Shown here in pieces: positions 16,854-25,499 of a stretch of DNA of 64,000 bases (position 1 is its first letter; every line of letters starts with the position of its first letter). Where the stretch lies: positions 1 through 64,000 of the forward strand of contig NZ_JOCQ01000023.1 in NCBI RefSeq assembly GCF_000720725.1. Reading direction: 5' to 3'. Both the position numbers and the translations under genes were made by a program. This DNA comes from Streptomyces rimosus subsp. rimosus. Its GTDB lineage: Bacteria; Actinomycetota; Actinomycetes; Streptomycetales; Streptomycetaceae. Below the pieces are notes generated by a model. The model was not told the DNA's origin. It saw only the letters and a program-made list of their open reading frames with translations, and made no database searches.

Positions 16854-18014
16854 GTGCGCATCACCGGTATCAGCACGCAGGTCGTCGGCACCCCCTGGCG
16901 CAACCTCACCTATGTACAGGTCCACACCGACGAGGGCCTCACCGGCGTCGGCGAGACCCGCATGCTGGGCCGCACCAACGCCCTCCTCGGCTACCTGGCC
17001 GAAGCGGCGGACCACCACATCACCGGCTCCGACCCGTTCGCCATCGAGGACCTGGTGCGGCGCATGAAGTACGGCGACTACGGGCGCGCCGGGGAGATCG
17101 TCATGTCCGCCGTCGCGTGCGTGGAAACCGCCTGCTGGGACATCAAGGGCAAGGCGCTGGGCGTACCGGTGTGGCAGCTGCTCGGCGGCCGGGTGCGCGA
17201 GCGCGTCAAGGCGTACGCCAACGGCTGGTACACCACCGAGCGCACCCCGGAGGGCTACCACGCCGCCGCCCGCGCCGTGGTGGACCGCGGCTATCGGGCC
17301 CTGAAGATCGACCCGTTCGGCACCGGGCACCTCGAACTCGACCCGGCCGCGACCCGCTACGCCGTCTCGCTCATCGAGGCCGTCCGGGACGCGATCGGCC
17401 CGGAGCGGGAGCTGATGGTGGAGATGCACGGGCGGTTCAGCCCCGCCACCGCGGTACGGCTCGCCCGCGAGCTGGCGCCCTTCGACCCGGCGTGGCTGGA
17501 GGAGCCCGTACCGCCGGAGAACCTGAAGGCGCTGGCCAAGGTCGCCGGCAAGGTGGACACCCCGATCGCGACCGGGGAGCGGATCCACGACCGGATCGAG
17601 TTCCGCGAGCTGTTCGAGTCGCAGGCGGCGGACATCGTCCAGCCGGACGTGGGCCACTTCGGCGGCATCCTGGAGACCCGCAAGCTCGCCGCGACCGCCG
17701 AGACCCACTACATGATGATCGCGCCGCACAACGTGGGCGGCGGCGTGCTGACCGCGGCCTCCCTCCAACTGGCGGGCTGCACACCCAACTTCAAGATCCT
17801 GGAGCACTTCAACGACTTCGCCGACGCCGACATCAAGCGGGTGGTCAAGGGCGCGCCCGAGGTCGTGGACGGCTACTTCACCCTGCCCGACGCGCCCGGC
17901 CTGGGCGTCGAGCTGGACACCGACGCGGCGGCCGAGTTCCCGCAGCAGCCGGCCCGCTTCGACCTGTGGGCCGAGGGGTGGGAGCGGCGCGAAGCGGGCA
18001 CCGGACGCCGGTGA
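16854..18014 (+). CDS. Enolase-superfamily sugar-acid dehydratase (galactonate dehydratase-like)
   Basis: 386 residues of the mandelate racemase/muconate lactonizing enzyme superfamily. The capping domain starts MRITGISTQVVGTPWRNL; the barrel has ALKIDPFG, metal-binding Glu in VEMHGRF, EEPVPPEN and GERIHDR, and a late APHNVGGG segment. This pattern fits D-galactonate/arabinonate-type dehydratases, which remove water from an aldonic acid to give a 2-keto-3-deoxy acid. Exact sugar not determinable. The GTG at 16854 has GGAGGG upstream. It heads an operon with a sugar dehydrogenase, an unknown protein and a sugar ABC importer. Confidence 0.85.
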   Translation: MRITGISTQVVGTPWRNLTYVQVHTDEGLTGVGETRMLGRTNALLGYLAEAADHHITGSDPFAIEDLVRRMKYGDYGRAGEIVMSAVACVETACWDIKGKALGVPVWQLLGGRVRERVKAYANGWYTTERTPEGYHAAARAVVDRGYRALKIDPFGTGHLELDPAATRYAVSLIEAVRDAIGPERELMVEMHGRFSPATAVRLARELAPFDPAWLEEPVPPENLKALAKVAGKVDTPIATGERIHDRIEFRELFESQAADIVQPDVGHFGGILETRKLAATAETHYMMIAPHNVGGGVLTAASLQLAGCTPNFKILEHFNDFADADIKRVVKGAPEVVDGYFTLPDAPGLGVELDTDAAAEFPQQPARFDLWAEGWERREAGTGRR

Positions 18015-19033
18015 CCGCGCCCGCGCGCACCCGGTCCGTCCTCGTCGAGGCTCCGGGTCGGCACCGCCTGGTGAGCGCGCCCACCCCCTCCCCCGGCCCC
18101 GGCGAGGCGCTGGTACGGGTGGCGGCGGCGGGCCTGTGCGGCAGTGACCGCGAGGTGTACGACGGCGGGCGGCCCGCCCCGTACGTCCGCTACCCGCTCG
18201 TCCCCGGCCACGAGTGGGCGGGCACGGTCGCAGCGGTCGGCGACGGGGTGCCGAACGGGCTGACCGGCCGCAAGGTCGTCGGCGAGAACTTCCGTACCTG
18301 CCTGACCTGCGACCGCTGCCGGGCCGGCGAGACATCCCTGTGTGCCGCCGCCTACGACGAGACCGGCTTCACCCGTCCCGGCGCCTTCGCGGACACCCTG
18401 CTGGTGCCCGCCCGGCTGCTGCACCCGCTGCCCGACGCCGCGGATCTCGATGCCGCGGCGCTGCTGGAGCCGGCCGCGGTCGCCGCCGCTGCCGCGCTGG
18501 CCGCCCGCGCGGTGCCCGGCGAGCGGGTCGCGGTGCTGGGCGCGGGCACCCTCGGGCTGCTGGCCGTACGGTTCCTGGCGGCCGTCTCCCCCGCCGAGCT
18601 GATCGCCGTCGATCCGCGCCACGCCCGTGCCGAACAGGCTCTGGAGATGGGCGCGACCGGCACCCGCTCCCCCGGTACGGGGCCCGGCGGCTTCGACGTG
18701 GTGATGGAGACCGCGGGCGCGCCCGGCACCGCCGCGACAGCGGCGGAACTCACGCGCCGGGGCGGCCGGTTGGTCCTGGTCGGCCTGCCGGGCCACGGCG
18801 CCCGCGGCCTCGATCCGGTACGCCTGGTGACCCACCACCTCACCGTGCGCGGCGTCTTCGGCGCGCCGTCCGCCGCATGGACCCATGCCGTACGGGCCTT
18901 CACCACCGGCCTGCTGGACCCGGCGCCGCTCATCACCCACACGTTTGCGCTGGAGCGCTGGGGCGAGGCCGTGGCGCTGGTGGGCGGCGGCGATCCGAGG
19001 GTGGGGAAGGTGCTGGTGCGGCCGACGCCGTAA
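18011..19033 (+). CDS. Zinc-dependent sugar/polyol dehydrogenase (MDR family)
   Basis: 340 residues. The catalytic zinc region is GLCGSDREVYDG and GHEWAGTV; the structural zinc lobe has CLTCDRCRAGETSLC; the Rossmann part is VAVLGAGTLGLLAV with acidic AVDP after the second strand, suggesting NAD preference. It resembles sorbitol/galactitol/L-idonate dehydrogenases. It could oxidise the sugar or interconvert intermediates of the same pathway as the dehydratase. The GTG at 18011 overlaps the preceding TGA (GTGA), so the two are coupled. Confidence 0.87.
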   Translation: MTAPARTRSVLVEAPGRHRLVSAPTPSPGPGEALVRVAAAGLCGSDREVYDGGRPAPYVRYPLVPGHEWAGTVAAVGDGVPNGLTGRKVVGENFRTCLTCDRCRAGETSLCAAAYDETGFTRPGAFADTLLVPARLLHPLPDAADLDAAALLEPAAVAAAAALAARAVPGERVAVLGAGTLGLLAVRFLAAVSPAELIAVDPRHARAEQALEMGATGTRSPGTGPGGFDVVMETAGAPGTAATAAELTRRGGRLVLVGLPGHGARGLDPVRLVTHHLTVRGVFGAPSAAWTHAVRAFTTGLLDPAPLITHTFALERWGEAVALVGGGDPRVGKVLVRPTP

Positions 19034-19108
19034 GCGGTGCGCGGCGGCGTGGGCCCTCCCATGCCCGCCTCTCCGAACACCGTCCGATATCCCGAACGGA
19101 GGAGTCCC

Positions 19109-20077
19109 ATGTCCCTCTCCCCTCCCCGCACAGCTCCGTCTCCCTTCCGCCACCCCGCCCACCACGCCCTCGCCCCCCTCGGCCATGCCGCCCCCGCCGA
19201 CAACCCCGCCGACACCTCCCCGTACGCCTTCCCCGACGGCGGTACCTGGCGGACCGAGATCCCCTCCGTGGAAGGCCCGGAGGTGCTGTCCGCGGTCCTG
19301 AAGGAGGCCGGGCGGCTCGGTGTGCCCGTCCATCGCATCAGCCAGGGCAGCGGCGTGTGGATGCTCACCGACACCGAGATCACCGACATGCTCGACGCCT
19401 GCGCCGCGCACGGTACGGAGCTGTGCCTGTTCACCGGGCCGCGCGGCACCTGGGACATCGGCGGCGGCGCCGGGCCGCGCGCCCGGGGCCAGGAGGCGGT
19501 GGCCGGCTGTGTCGAGGACGCGCTGCGCGCCATCGATCTGGGCGTGCGCTGTCTGCTCGTCGCCGACGAGGGCGTGCTGTGGCTGCTGCACCGGCTGCGC
19601 GCGGCCGGGACCCTGCCCGCCGACACCACCTTCAAGGTCTCCGCGCTGATCGGGCCGGTCAATCCGGCGGCGTACGAGATCTGGGAGCGGCTCGGCGCCG
19701 ACTCCCTGAACGTGCCCAGCGACCTCACCCTGGACCAGCTCACCCAGATCCGCCGCGTGTCCCGCGCCCCGATGGACTTCTACGTCGAGGCGCCCGACGA
19801 CCTCGGCGGCTATGTGCGGATGTACGACGTGGCGCAGCTCGTCAGGCGCGCGGCGCCGCTGTACCTGAAGTTCGGCCTCAGCCGCTCCCCCGCGCTGTAC
19901 CCGTACGGCGCCCAGCTGCGCGCCGCCGCCCTGGACAGCGCGCGCGAACGGGTGCGGCGCGGCCGGCTGGTGCTGGACCTGCTGGCCCGGCTCGGCGGCG
20001 ACGGCCGCATGTCGCCGCCCGGTTCCCGGCTGCCGGGCGAGCTGCGGCGCTTCCCCGTACCCGAGGTGGAGCGGTGA
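19109..20077 (+). CDS. Protein of unknown reaction in the sugar operon (TIM-barrel-like)
   Basis: 322 residues with no motif I can name firmly. Repeating strand-helix units (VPVHRISQGSG, ELCLFTGPRGTWDIG, VRCLLVADEGVLW, TTFKVSALIGPVNPAAYE, DSLNVPSDLTLDQL, PMDFYVEAPDDLGG) suggest a TIM barrel, perhaps of the aldolase or U32-peptidase-like kind. By position it might cleave or process the keto-acid made by the dehydratase. The ATG at 19109 has GGAGG upstream, and a GATATCCCGAAC element lies directly before that ribosome site. The 3' end overlaps the transporter gene start. Confidence 0.6.
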   Translation: MSLSPPRTAPSPFRHPAHHALAPLGHAAPADNPADTSPYAFPDGGTWRTEIPSVEGPEVLSAVLKEAGRLGVPVHRISQGSGVWMLTDTEITDMLDACAAHGTELCLFTGPRGTWDIGGGAGPRARGQEAVAGCVEDALRAIDLGVRCLLVADEGVLWLLHRLRAAGTLPADTTFKVSALIGPVNPAAYEIWERLGADSLNVPSDLTLDQLTQIRRVSRAPMDFYVEAPDDLGGYVRMYDVAQLVRRAAPLYLKFGLSRSPALYPYGAQLRAAALDSARERVRRGRLVLDLLARLGGDGRMSPPGSRLPGELRRFPVPEVER

Positions 20078-20114
20078 CCCGTACACGAGATGGAGCGGTG
20101 ACCCGTACACGAGA
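20067..20114 (+). repeat. Perfect 24-bp tandem duplication at the binding-protein start
   Basis: The 24 bases at 20067-20090 recur exactly at 20091-20114. The unit contains GGAG, a GTG start and seven following codons, so it gives two equally good in-frame starts (20074 and 20098) for the ABC binding protein. Only the first overlaps the preceding stop codon. Confidence 0.95.
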
Positions 20115-21231
20115 AGAAGCCGCCCGCATACCGCGCCGCACGGCCGTGGCAGCGGCCCTCGCCCTCGGTCTCGGCCTCACCGGCTGCGGCCAGGAGGCCA
20201 AGGGCGGCAGCCGCTACCGCCCCGGCGGCTCCGGCGGCGGCACGGTCGGTATCGCGATGCCGACCAAGGCGTCCGAGCGGTGGCTGGCCGACGGCCGCAA
20301 CATGGCCCGCGAGTTCGCGGCCAAGGGCTACCGGGCGGACCTCCAGTACGGCGACGACCGGGTGGAGAACCAGGTCGCGCAGCTGGAGAACATGGTCGCC
20401 AAGGGGCACCGGCTGCTGGTCGTGGCGGCGATCGACGGCTCCGCGCTCACCGACGTGCTGCGCCGCGCGAAGGAGGCGGGCATCGGGGTGATCGCGTACG
20501 ACCGCCTGGTCCTCGGCACCCCGGACGTCGACTGCTACGCCTCCTTCGACAACGCCCGCGTCGGCCGGCTCCAGGGCCGCTACATCACCCGCAAGCTGCG
20601 GCTCGACGCGCGCGCGGACGAGCGGTTCACCATCGAGCTGTTCGCGGGGTCGCCCGACGACAACAACACCCGCTACTTCTGGAACGGCGCGCTGGCCGAG
20701 CTCCACCCGTACCTGAAGCGCGGGCAGCTGATGGTCCGCAGCGGCCAGACGGCGCTCAACCAGGCGACCACGCTGCGCTGGGACGGCGGTACGGCGCAGA
20801 AGCGGATGGACGACCTGCTCAGCACGTACTACGGGACGACCCGGCTGGACGCGGTGCTCTCCCCGTACGACGGCATCTCCCTCGGCGTCATCTCGGCCCT
20901 GAAGAGCGTCGGTTACGGCGGCGACGGCCGCCCGTACCCCGTCGTGACCGGGCAGGACGCGGAGCTGGCCGCCGTGAAGTCCATCCTGGCCGGGCAGCAG
21001 ACGCAGACCGTCTACAAGGACACCCGCAAGCTCGCGCGGCAGGCGGTGCGGATGGGTGACGCCCTGCTGCACGGCAGGAAGCCGCAGGTCAACGATGTGA
21101 AGACGTACCAGAACGGCGTTCGGGTGGTGCCCGCGTTCCTGCTCGACCCGGTCAGCGTGGACCGCGGCAACGCCCGGATCCTGGTCGAGGAGGGCTATCT
21201 GAAGGCCGCGGACCTGGGCGGTGTCCTATGA
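20074..21231 (+). CDS. Sugar ABC transporter substrate-binding lipoprotein
   Basis: 385 residues from the first start, 377 from the duplicated one at 20098. The N terminus is basic, then hydrophobic AAALALGLGLTGC with a lipobox LTGC, so it is a membrane-anchored lipoprotein. The body is a type I periplasmic-binding fold of the ChvE/XylF kind: VGIAMPTKASERWLADG, VVAAIDGSALTDVLRRAKEAGIGVIAYDRL, ELFAGSPDDNN and VVTGQDAELAAVKSI. It should capture a mono- or disaccharide, possibly arabinose or galactose released by the GH51 enzyme. Its last codons overlap the ATPase gene (ATGA). Confidence 0.9.
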   Translation: MTRTRDGAVTRTREEAARIPRRTAVAAALALGLGLTGCGQEAKGGSRYRPGGSGGGTVGIAMPTKASERWLADGRNMAREFAAKGYRADLQYGDDRVENQVAQLENMVAKGHRLLVVAAIDGSALTDVLRRAKEAGIGVIAYDRLVLGTPDVDCYASFDNARVGRLQGRYITRKLRLDARADERFTIELFAGSPDDNNTRYFWNGALAELHPYLKRGQLMVRSGQTALNQATTLRWDGGTAQKRMDDLLSTYYGTTRLDAVLSPYDGISLGVISALKSVGYGGDGRPYPVVTGQDAELAAVKSILAGQQTQTVYKDTRKLARQAVRMGDALLHGRKPQVNDVKTYQNGVRVVPAFLLDPVSVDRGNARILVEEGYLKAADLGGVL

Positions 21232-22856
21232 GCGGGCACGAGGCCGTGCGTACGGACCCTCCCGTACTGGAGATGCGCGGCATCACCAAGAAGTTCAGCG
21301 GCGTCACCGCGCTGGACGGCGTACGGCTGTCGGTGCGCGCCGGGGAGATCCACGCCGTCTGCGGGGAGAACGGCGCGGGCAAGTCGACCCTGATGAAGGT
21401 GCTCAGCGGGGTGTATCCGTACGGCAGTTACGCCGGTGAGATCCACTTCGACGGGGCGCGCTGCGCGTTCCGGGACGTACGGGCCGGTGAGCGCCGCGGC
21501 ATCGTCATCGTCCACCAGGAACTGGCGCTGGTGCCGTGCCTGTCGGTGGCGGAGAACATCTTCCTCGGCAACGAGCGGGCCCGGCGCGGGGTCATCGGCC
21601 GGTACGAGACGCTGCGGCAGGCGTCCGCGCTGCTGGCGCGGGTGGGGCTGGCCGAGGACCCGCGCTCCCGCGTCGCCGATCTCGGCGTCGGCAAACAGCA
21701 GTTGGTGGAGATCGCCAAGGCGCTGGCGAAAGACGTACGGCTGCTGATCCTGGACGAGCCGACCGCCGCGCTCAACGACGCGGACAGCGAGCACCTGCTG
21801 GAGCTGGTGGGCCGGCTGCGCGACCAGGGCGTGGCCTGCGTGCTGATCTCGCACAAGCTGGGCGAGATCCGGCGGGTCGCGGACACCGTGACCGTGCTGC
21901 GCGACGGGCGCACCATCGGGACGTTCGCCGTACGGGACCGGCCCGGCGCCGCGCCGTCCGTCCCCGAGGAGCGCATCATCCGCGCCATGGTCGGCCGCGA
22001 CCTGGACCACCGCTTCCCGCCGCGGACGCGCTACGCGGGCCCGGATTCGGGCGCACCGGCGCTCGCCGTCGAGCGGTGGACCGTGCGCCACCCCGTCGAT
22101 CACCGGCGCAAGGTGGTGGACGGGGCGTCCCTGCACGTCCGGCGCGGCGAGATCGTCGGCCTCGCGGGGCTGGTGGGCGCGGGCCGCACCGAGCTGGCGA
22201 TGAGCGTCTTCGGCCGTTCCTACGGGCGGTACGCGGGCGGCGCCGTACGGCTCGGCGGCCGGCCCGTCGTGCTGCGCACCGTGCCGCAGGCGGTGGCGCA
22301 CGGCCTGGCCTACGTCACGGAGGACCGCAAGACGTACGGCCTGAACCTGCTGGACACCGTGCACCGCAACGTCTCGCTCGCCGCGCTGTCCGGGCTGGCC
22401 CGGCGCGGGGTGGTCGACCGGCACGCGGAGCGGCGGGCCGCCGAGGAGCTGCGCACCTCACTGGGCATCAGGTCGCGCACCGTCTTCGAGGCCGTCGGGC
22501 GGCTCAGCGGCGGCAACCAGCAGAAGGTGCTGCTGGGCAAGTGGCTGCTCGCCGGGCCGGAGGTGCTGATCCTCGACGAGCCGACCCGGGGCGTCGACGT
22601 GGGCGCCAAGTACGAGATCCACGCGGTGATCGGGCAGCTTGCCGCGCGCGGCAAGGCGGTGCTGCTGATCTCCTCCGAACTCCCCGAGCTGCTGGGCCTG
22701 TGCGACCGCCTCTACACGATGGCGGCCGGGCGGGTGACCGGTGAGCTGCCCCGCGCGCGGGCTTCCCAGGAGGCGCTGATGCGCCTGATGACCGCCGAGC
22801 CGCCGCGTCCCGACGGGCCGCCGGCCACCCGCCCCTCCCCCACGGACGAGAGCTGA
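21228..22856 (+). CDS. Sugar ABC transporter ATPase (two nucleotide-binding domains)
   Basis: 542 residues with two ABC cassettes, as in MglA/XylG/GguA. The first cassette has Walker A GENGAGKS, an LGVGKQQLVEIAKAL signature and Walker B LLILDEPTAAL. The second has a degenerate A loop (GLVGAGRTEL), signature LSGGNQQKVLLGKW and LILDEPTRGVDVG. The asymmetric second P-loop is normal for this class. It powers import through the permease encoded next, on the cytoplasmic face. The ATG overlaps the preceding stop by four bases. Confidence 0.95.
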   Translation: MSGHEAVRTDPPVLEMRGITKKFSGVTALDGVRLSVRAGEIHAVCGENGAGKSTLMKVLSGVYPYGSYAGEIHFDGARCAFRDVRAGERRGIVIVHQELALVPCLSVAENIFLGNERARRGVIGRYETLRQASALLARVGLAEDPRSRVADLGVGKQQLVEIAKALAKDVRLLILDEPTAALNDADSEHLLELVGRLRDQGVACVLISHKLGEIRRVADTVTVLRDGRTIGTFAVRDRPGAAPSVPEERIIRAMVGRDLDHRFPPRTRYAGPDSGAPALAVERWTVRHPVDHRRKVVDGASLHVRRGEIVGLAGLVGAGRTELAMSVFGRSYGRYAGGAVRLGGRPVVLRTVPQAVAHGLAYVTEDRKTYGLNLLDTVHRNVSLAALSGLARRGVVDRHAERRAAEELRTSLGIRSRTVFEAVGRLSGGNQQKVLLGKWLLAGPEVLILDEPTRGVDVGAKYEIHAVIGQLAARGKAVLLISSELPELLGLCDRLYTMAAGRVTGELPRARASQEALMRLMTAEPPRPDGPPATRPSPTDES

Positions 22857-22863
22857 GGCCGCC

Positions 22864-24105
22864 ATGACCACCGCAGTCCAACCGTCCGCCGATCACCCGG
22901 CCGGCCCGCCGTCCGGTGGCGGGCCCGGCCCGTCGGCCGCCGCCGTGCTGCTGGCCGCAGTGCGCGGCAACCTGCGCCAGTACGGCATGGTCATCGCGCT
23001 GGCGGCCATCGTCGTGCTCTTCCAGATCTGGACCGGCGGCGCCCTGCTGCTGCCCAACAACGTCTCCAACATCGTCCAGCAGAACAGCTACATCCTCATC
23101 CTCGCCATGGGCATGATGATCGTGATCGTGGCCGGGCACATCGACCTGTCCGTCGGCTCACTGGCCGCGTTCACGGGCGCCGTGGCGGCCGTCCTGATGG
23201 TCCAGCAGCATCTGCACTGGCTGCCCGCGCTGCTGCTGTGCCTGCTCATCGGCGCGGCGGCCGGGGCCTGGCAGGGCTTCTGGATCGCGTACGTCGGGAT
23301 ACCGTCCTTCATCGTCACCCTGGCCGGGATGCTGCTGTTCCGCGGCGCGACCCAGATCGTCCTGGCGGGGCAGTCCCTGTCCCCCTTCCCCGGCCCCTTC
23401 CAGGACCTCGCCCAAGGCTTCCTCCCGGAGGCCGGGCCGTACACCCGCTACCACAACCCGAGCCTGCTGATCGGCCTGGTGGTGGTGGCCGGGCTCCTGC
23501 TGCGCGAGCGGCGCGACCGCCGGCGGCGGGCCGCGCACGGTCTCGAAGTGCTGCCGCGCTCCCTGTGGCTGGCCAAGTGCGCCGCCATCACCGCGGCCGT
23601 GACGGTGTTCACACTGACCCTGGCCAGCTACCACGGCGTCCCGGTGGTGCTGCTGATCATGTGCGCGCTGCTGCTCGGGCTGGGCTTCGTGATGCGCGAC
23701 GCGGTCGTCGGCCGCCATGTGTACGCGCTGGGCGGCAACCGGGCGGCGGCCCGCCTGTCCGGGGTCCGGGACGGGCGCGTCACGTTCCTGGTCTTCGTCA
23801 CAATGGGCGTCCTCGCCGCGCTGGCCGGCTGCGTCTACGCGGCCCGGCTCAACGCGGGCACCCCGCAGGCGGGCATCAACTTCGAGCTGGAGGCGATCGC
23901 GGCGGCGTTCATCGGCGGCGCCTCCATGAGCGGCGGCATCGGCACCGTGTTCGGCGCCGTGATCGGCGCGCTGGTGCTGGGTGTCCTGAACAACGGCATG
24001 TCCCTGGTCGGCATCGGCACCGACCACCAGCAGGTGATCAAGGGTCTGGTCCTGCTGGCCGCGGTCGGCTTCGACGTGTGGAACAAGCGGCGGACCGGTA
24101 CCTAG
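22864..24105 (+). CDS. Sugar ABC transporter permease
   Basis: 413 residues with about ten hydrophobic helices. The BPD_transp_2 signature AGHIDLSVGSLAAFTGA is clear, with later MRDAVVGRHVYALGGNRAAARLSG and NAGTPQAG segments typical of XylH/GguB-type permeases. A Pro/Gly-rich N terminus precedes the first helix. It lies seven bases after the ATPase gene and ends the importer operon. Confidence 0.94.
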   Translation: MTTAVQPSADHPAGPPSGGGPGPSAAAVLLAAVRGNLRQYGMVIALAAIVVLFQIWTGGALLLPNNVSNIVQQNSYILILAMGMMIVIVAGHIDLSVGSLAAFTGAVAAVLMVQQHLHWLPALLLCLLIGAAAGAWQGFWIAYVGIPSFIVTLAGMLLFRGATQIVLAGQSLSPFPGPFQDLAQGFLPEAGPYTRYHNPSLLIGLVVVAGLLLRERRDRRRRAAHGLEVLPRSLWLAKCAAITAAVTVFTLTLASYHGVPVVLLIMCALLLGLGFVMRDAVVGRHVYALGGNRAAARLSGVRDGRVTFLVFVTMGVLAALAGCVYAARLNAGTPQAGINFELEAIAAAFIGGASMSGGIGTVFGAVIGALVLGVLNNGMSLVGIGTDHQQVIKGLVLLAAVGFDVWNKRRTGT

Positions 24106-24146
24106 TGCTGTGAGATCGCACGGGCCCGCCGCGTCCGTGCCGTGTG

Positions 24147-24791
24147 TCACCGCCTCCAGAACAGGTGGTGCACCACGCCGCTCGTACTGGGCACCACCTC
24201 CAGGTGGAACCGGTCGAGCAGCTCGTCGGGCGACTCCCAGAGGCGGATACCGGAACCGAGTTCCACCGGCGCCACCGCCACATGCAGGGTGTCGACCAGG
24301 CCCGCGTCCAGGAACTGCCGGACGGTGGTGACCCCGCCGCCGAGCCGGACGTCCTTGCCCCGCGCCGCCTCCCGCGCCCGTTCGAGGACCGTCGCCGGGT
24401 CGCCGTCGACGAAGTGGAAGGTGGTGTCGGAGAGCGTGATCGACGGACGCGCGTGGTGGGTCATGACGAACACCGGGGTGTGGAACGGGGGCTCGTCGCC
24501 CCACCAGCCGCGCCAGTCGTGGTCGCGCCAGGGCCCGCGCTGGGGGCCGAACTTGTTGCGGCCCATGATCTCGGCGCCGATGTTGCGGGCGAAGTCCCGC
24601 GTGAAGTAATCGTCCAGGCCGCGGCTCCCGCCGGGCTCGGTGCGCATGGGCCAGCTCGCCGTGGCGCCGGCCCAGGCGAACAGCCTCTCGGGGTGGTCGT
24701 GGCCGAACGGCCTCTCCAGGCTCTGGTGCTCACCGGCGCCGATGCCGTCCCGTGAGACATGGAAGTTCATCACTCGCAGCAGCTGGTCCAT
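24147..24791 (-). CDS. Dihydrofolate reductase-like (RibD C-terminal domain) protein
   Basis: 214 residues. It belongs to the broad DHFR/RibD-C family: MDQLLRVMNFHVSRDGI, the IMGRNKFGP helix, GGGVTTVRQFLDAGLVDTLHVAVAPVELGSG and an ending LEVVPSTSGVVHHLFWRR. Such actinobacterial homologues are NADPH-dependent reductases of uncertain substrate and are not the housekeeping folate enzyme. The ATG at 24791 has GAGGAG upstream. It is convergent with the ABC permease gene. Confidence 0.85.
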   Translation of the reverse strand: MDQLLRVMNFHVSRDGIGAGEHQSLERPFGHDHPERLFAWAGATASWPMRTEPGGSRGLDDYFTRDFARNIGAEIMGRNKFGPQRGPWRDHDWRGWWGDEPPFHTPVFVMTHHARPSITLSDTTFHFVDGDPATVLERAREAARGKDVRLGGGVTTVRQFLDAGLVDTLHVAVAPVELGSGIRLWESPDELLDRFHLEVVPSTSGVVHHLFWRR

Positions 24792-24911
24792 GTGTCTCCT
24801 CATCCCGTCCTGTCGCGTCCTGGTGCGGCGGAATGCCCCACACCAAGGCGTCGAACGGGACCCGGCCGGATCGACAGCGGACCGCAAATCTCTTCCGGAC
24901 TGCCCCCATAC

Positions 24912-24946
24912 GCCTGGGCCCCGCCGTCGTCCGGCGGGGCCCAGGC
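24912..24946 (-). terminator. Perfect 15-bp GC hairpin
   Basis: Bases 24912-24926 pair exactly with 24932-24946 around a 5-base loop. It lies about 40 bases beyond the DUF5133 stop codon, so it is probably that gene's terminator and also insulates the DHFR-like gene. Confidence 0.75.
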
Positions 24947-24983
24947 TGGGCGGGATGTCCGGCGTGGCGCCTCCGTGGGGCGC

Positions 24984-25337
24984 TCACGCGGCGGGCAGCA
25001 CAGCCCCGTCCCCGGCCGCCGCGGCGGGCAGTACCGCGCCGGCCCGGTCGGCGGGCACCCCGCCGTCCTCCCCGGCCGTCGCCGGGTGTCCGGTGCCGTC
25101 CCGGGCGGGCAGTTCGGCGAGTACGGAATCGTCCTCGACCCGGGCGCCCGGCAGCCGGTGCCGGGCCGCGATCAGCGCGGCGTCGACATCGCGGGTGCCG
25201 GTGGACACGCACAGGGTGTAGGCGACATCGTCCATCCGCTGCCGGACCTCGGGGCTCCCGTTCGCCGCGTCCAGCAGGCGCAGCGTCTCGTACTGCTCGA
25301 TCAGATCACGCAGTACCGCAGGGTGAGCCAGCAACAT
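24984..25337 (-). CDS. DUF5133 domain-containing small protein
   Basis: 117 residues. The start MLLAHPAVLRDLIEQYETL and the middle RMDDVAYTLCVSTGTRDVDAAL match the small DUF5133 proteins found almost only in Streptomyces and relatives. Their function is unknown; the body is helical and probably cytoplasmic. The last 30 residues are Ala/Gly-rich. GAGGAGG lies before the ATG at 25337. Strong hairpin downstream; probably a single-gene transcript. Confidence 0.85.
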   Translation of the reverse strand: MLLAHPAVLRDLIEQYETLRLLDAANGSPEVRQRMDDVAYTLCVSTGTRDVDAALIAARHRLPGARVEDDSVLAELPARDGTGHPATAGEDGGVPADRAGAVLPAAAAGDGAVLPAA

Positions 25338-25499
25338 CAGGGCCTCCTCGTTCGCCACCGTCCGTGAACAACTGCGCTCCGTGTACCCGACGGCCCCACC
25401 CGTATGCCCCCACATTTCCTTCTGCCGCTCATCCGCCGCACGGGGCTCCCGCACACCGGCCGGTACGGGCCCGCCGGACACCACCGGGGGCGCGCGGTT

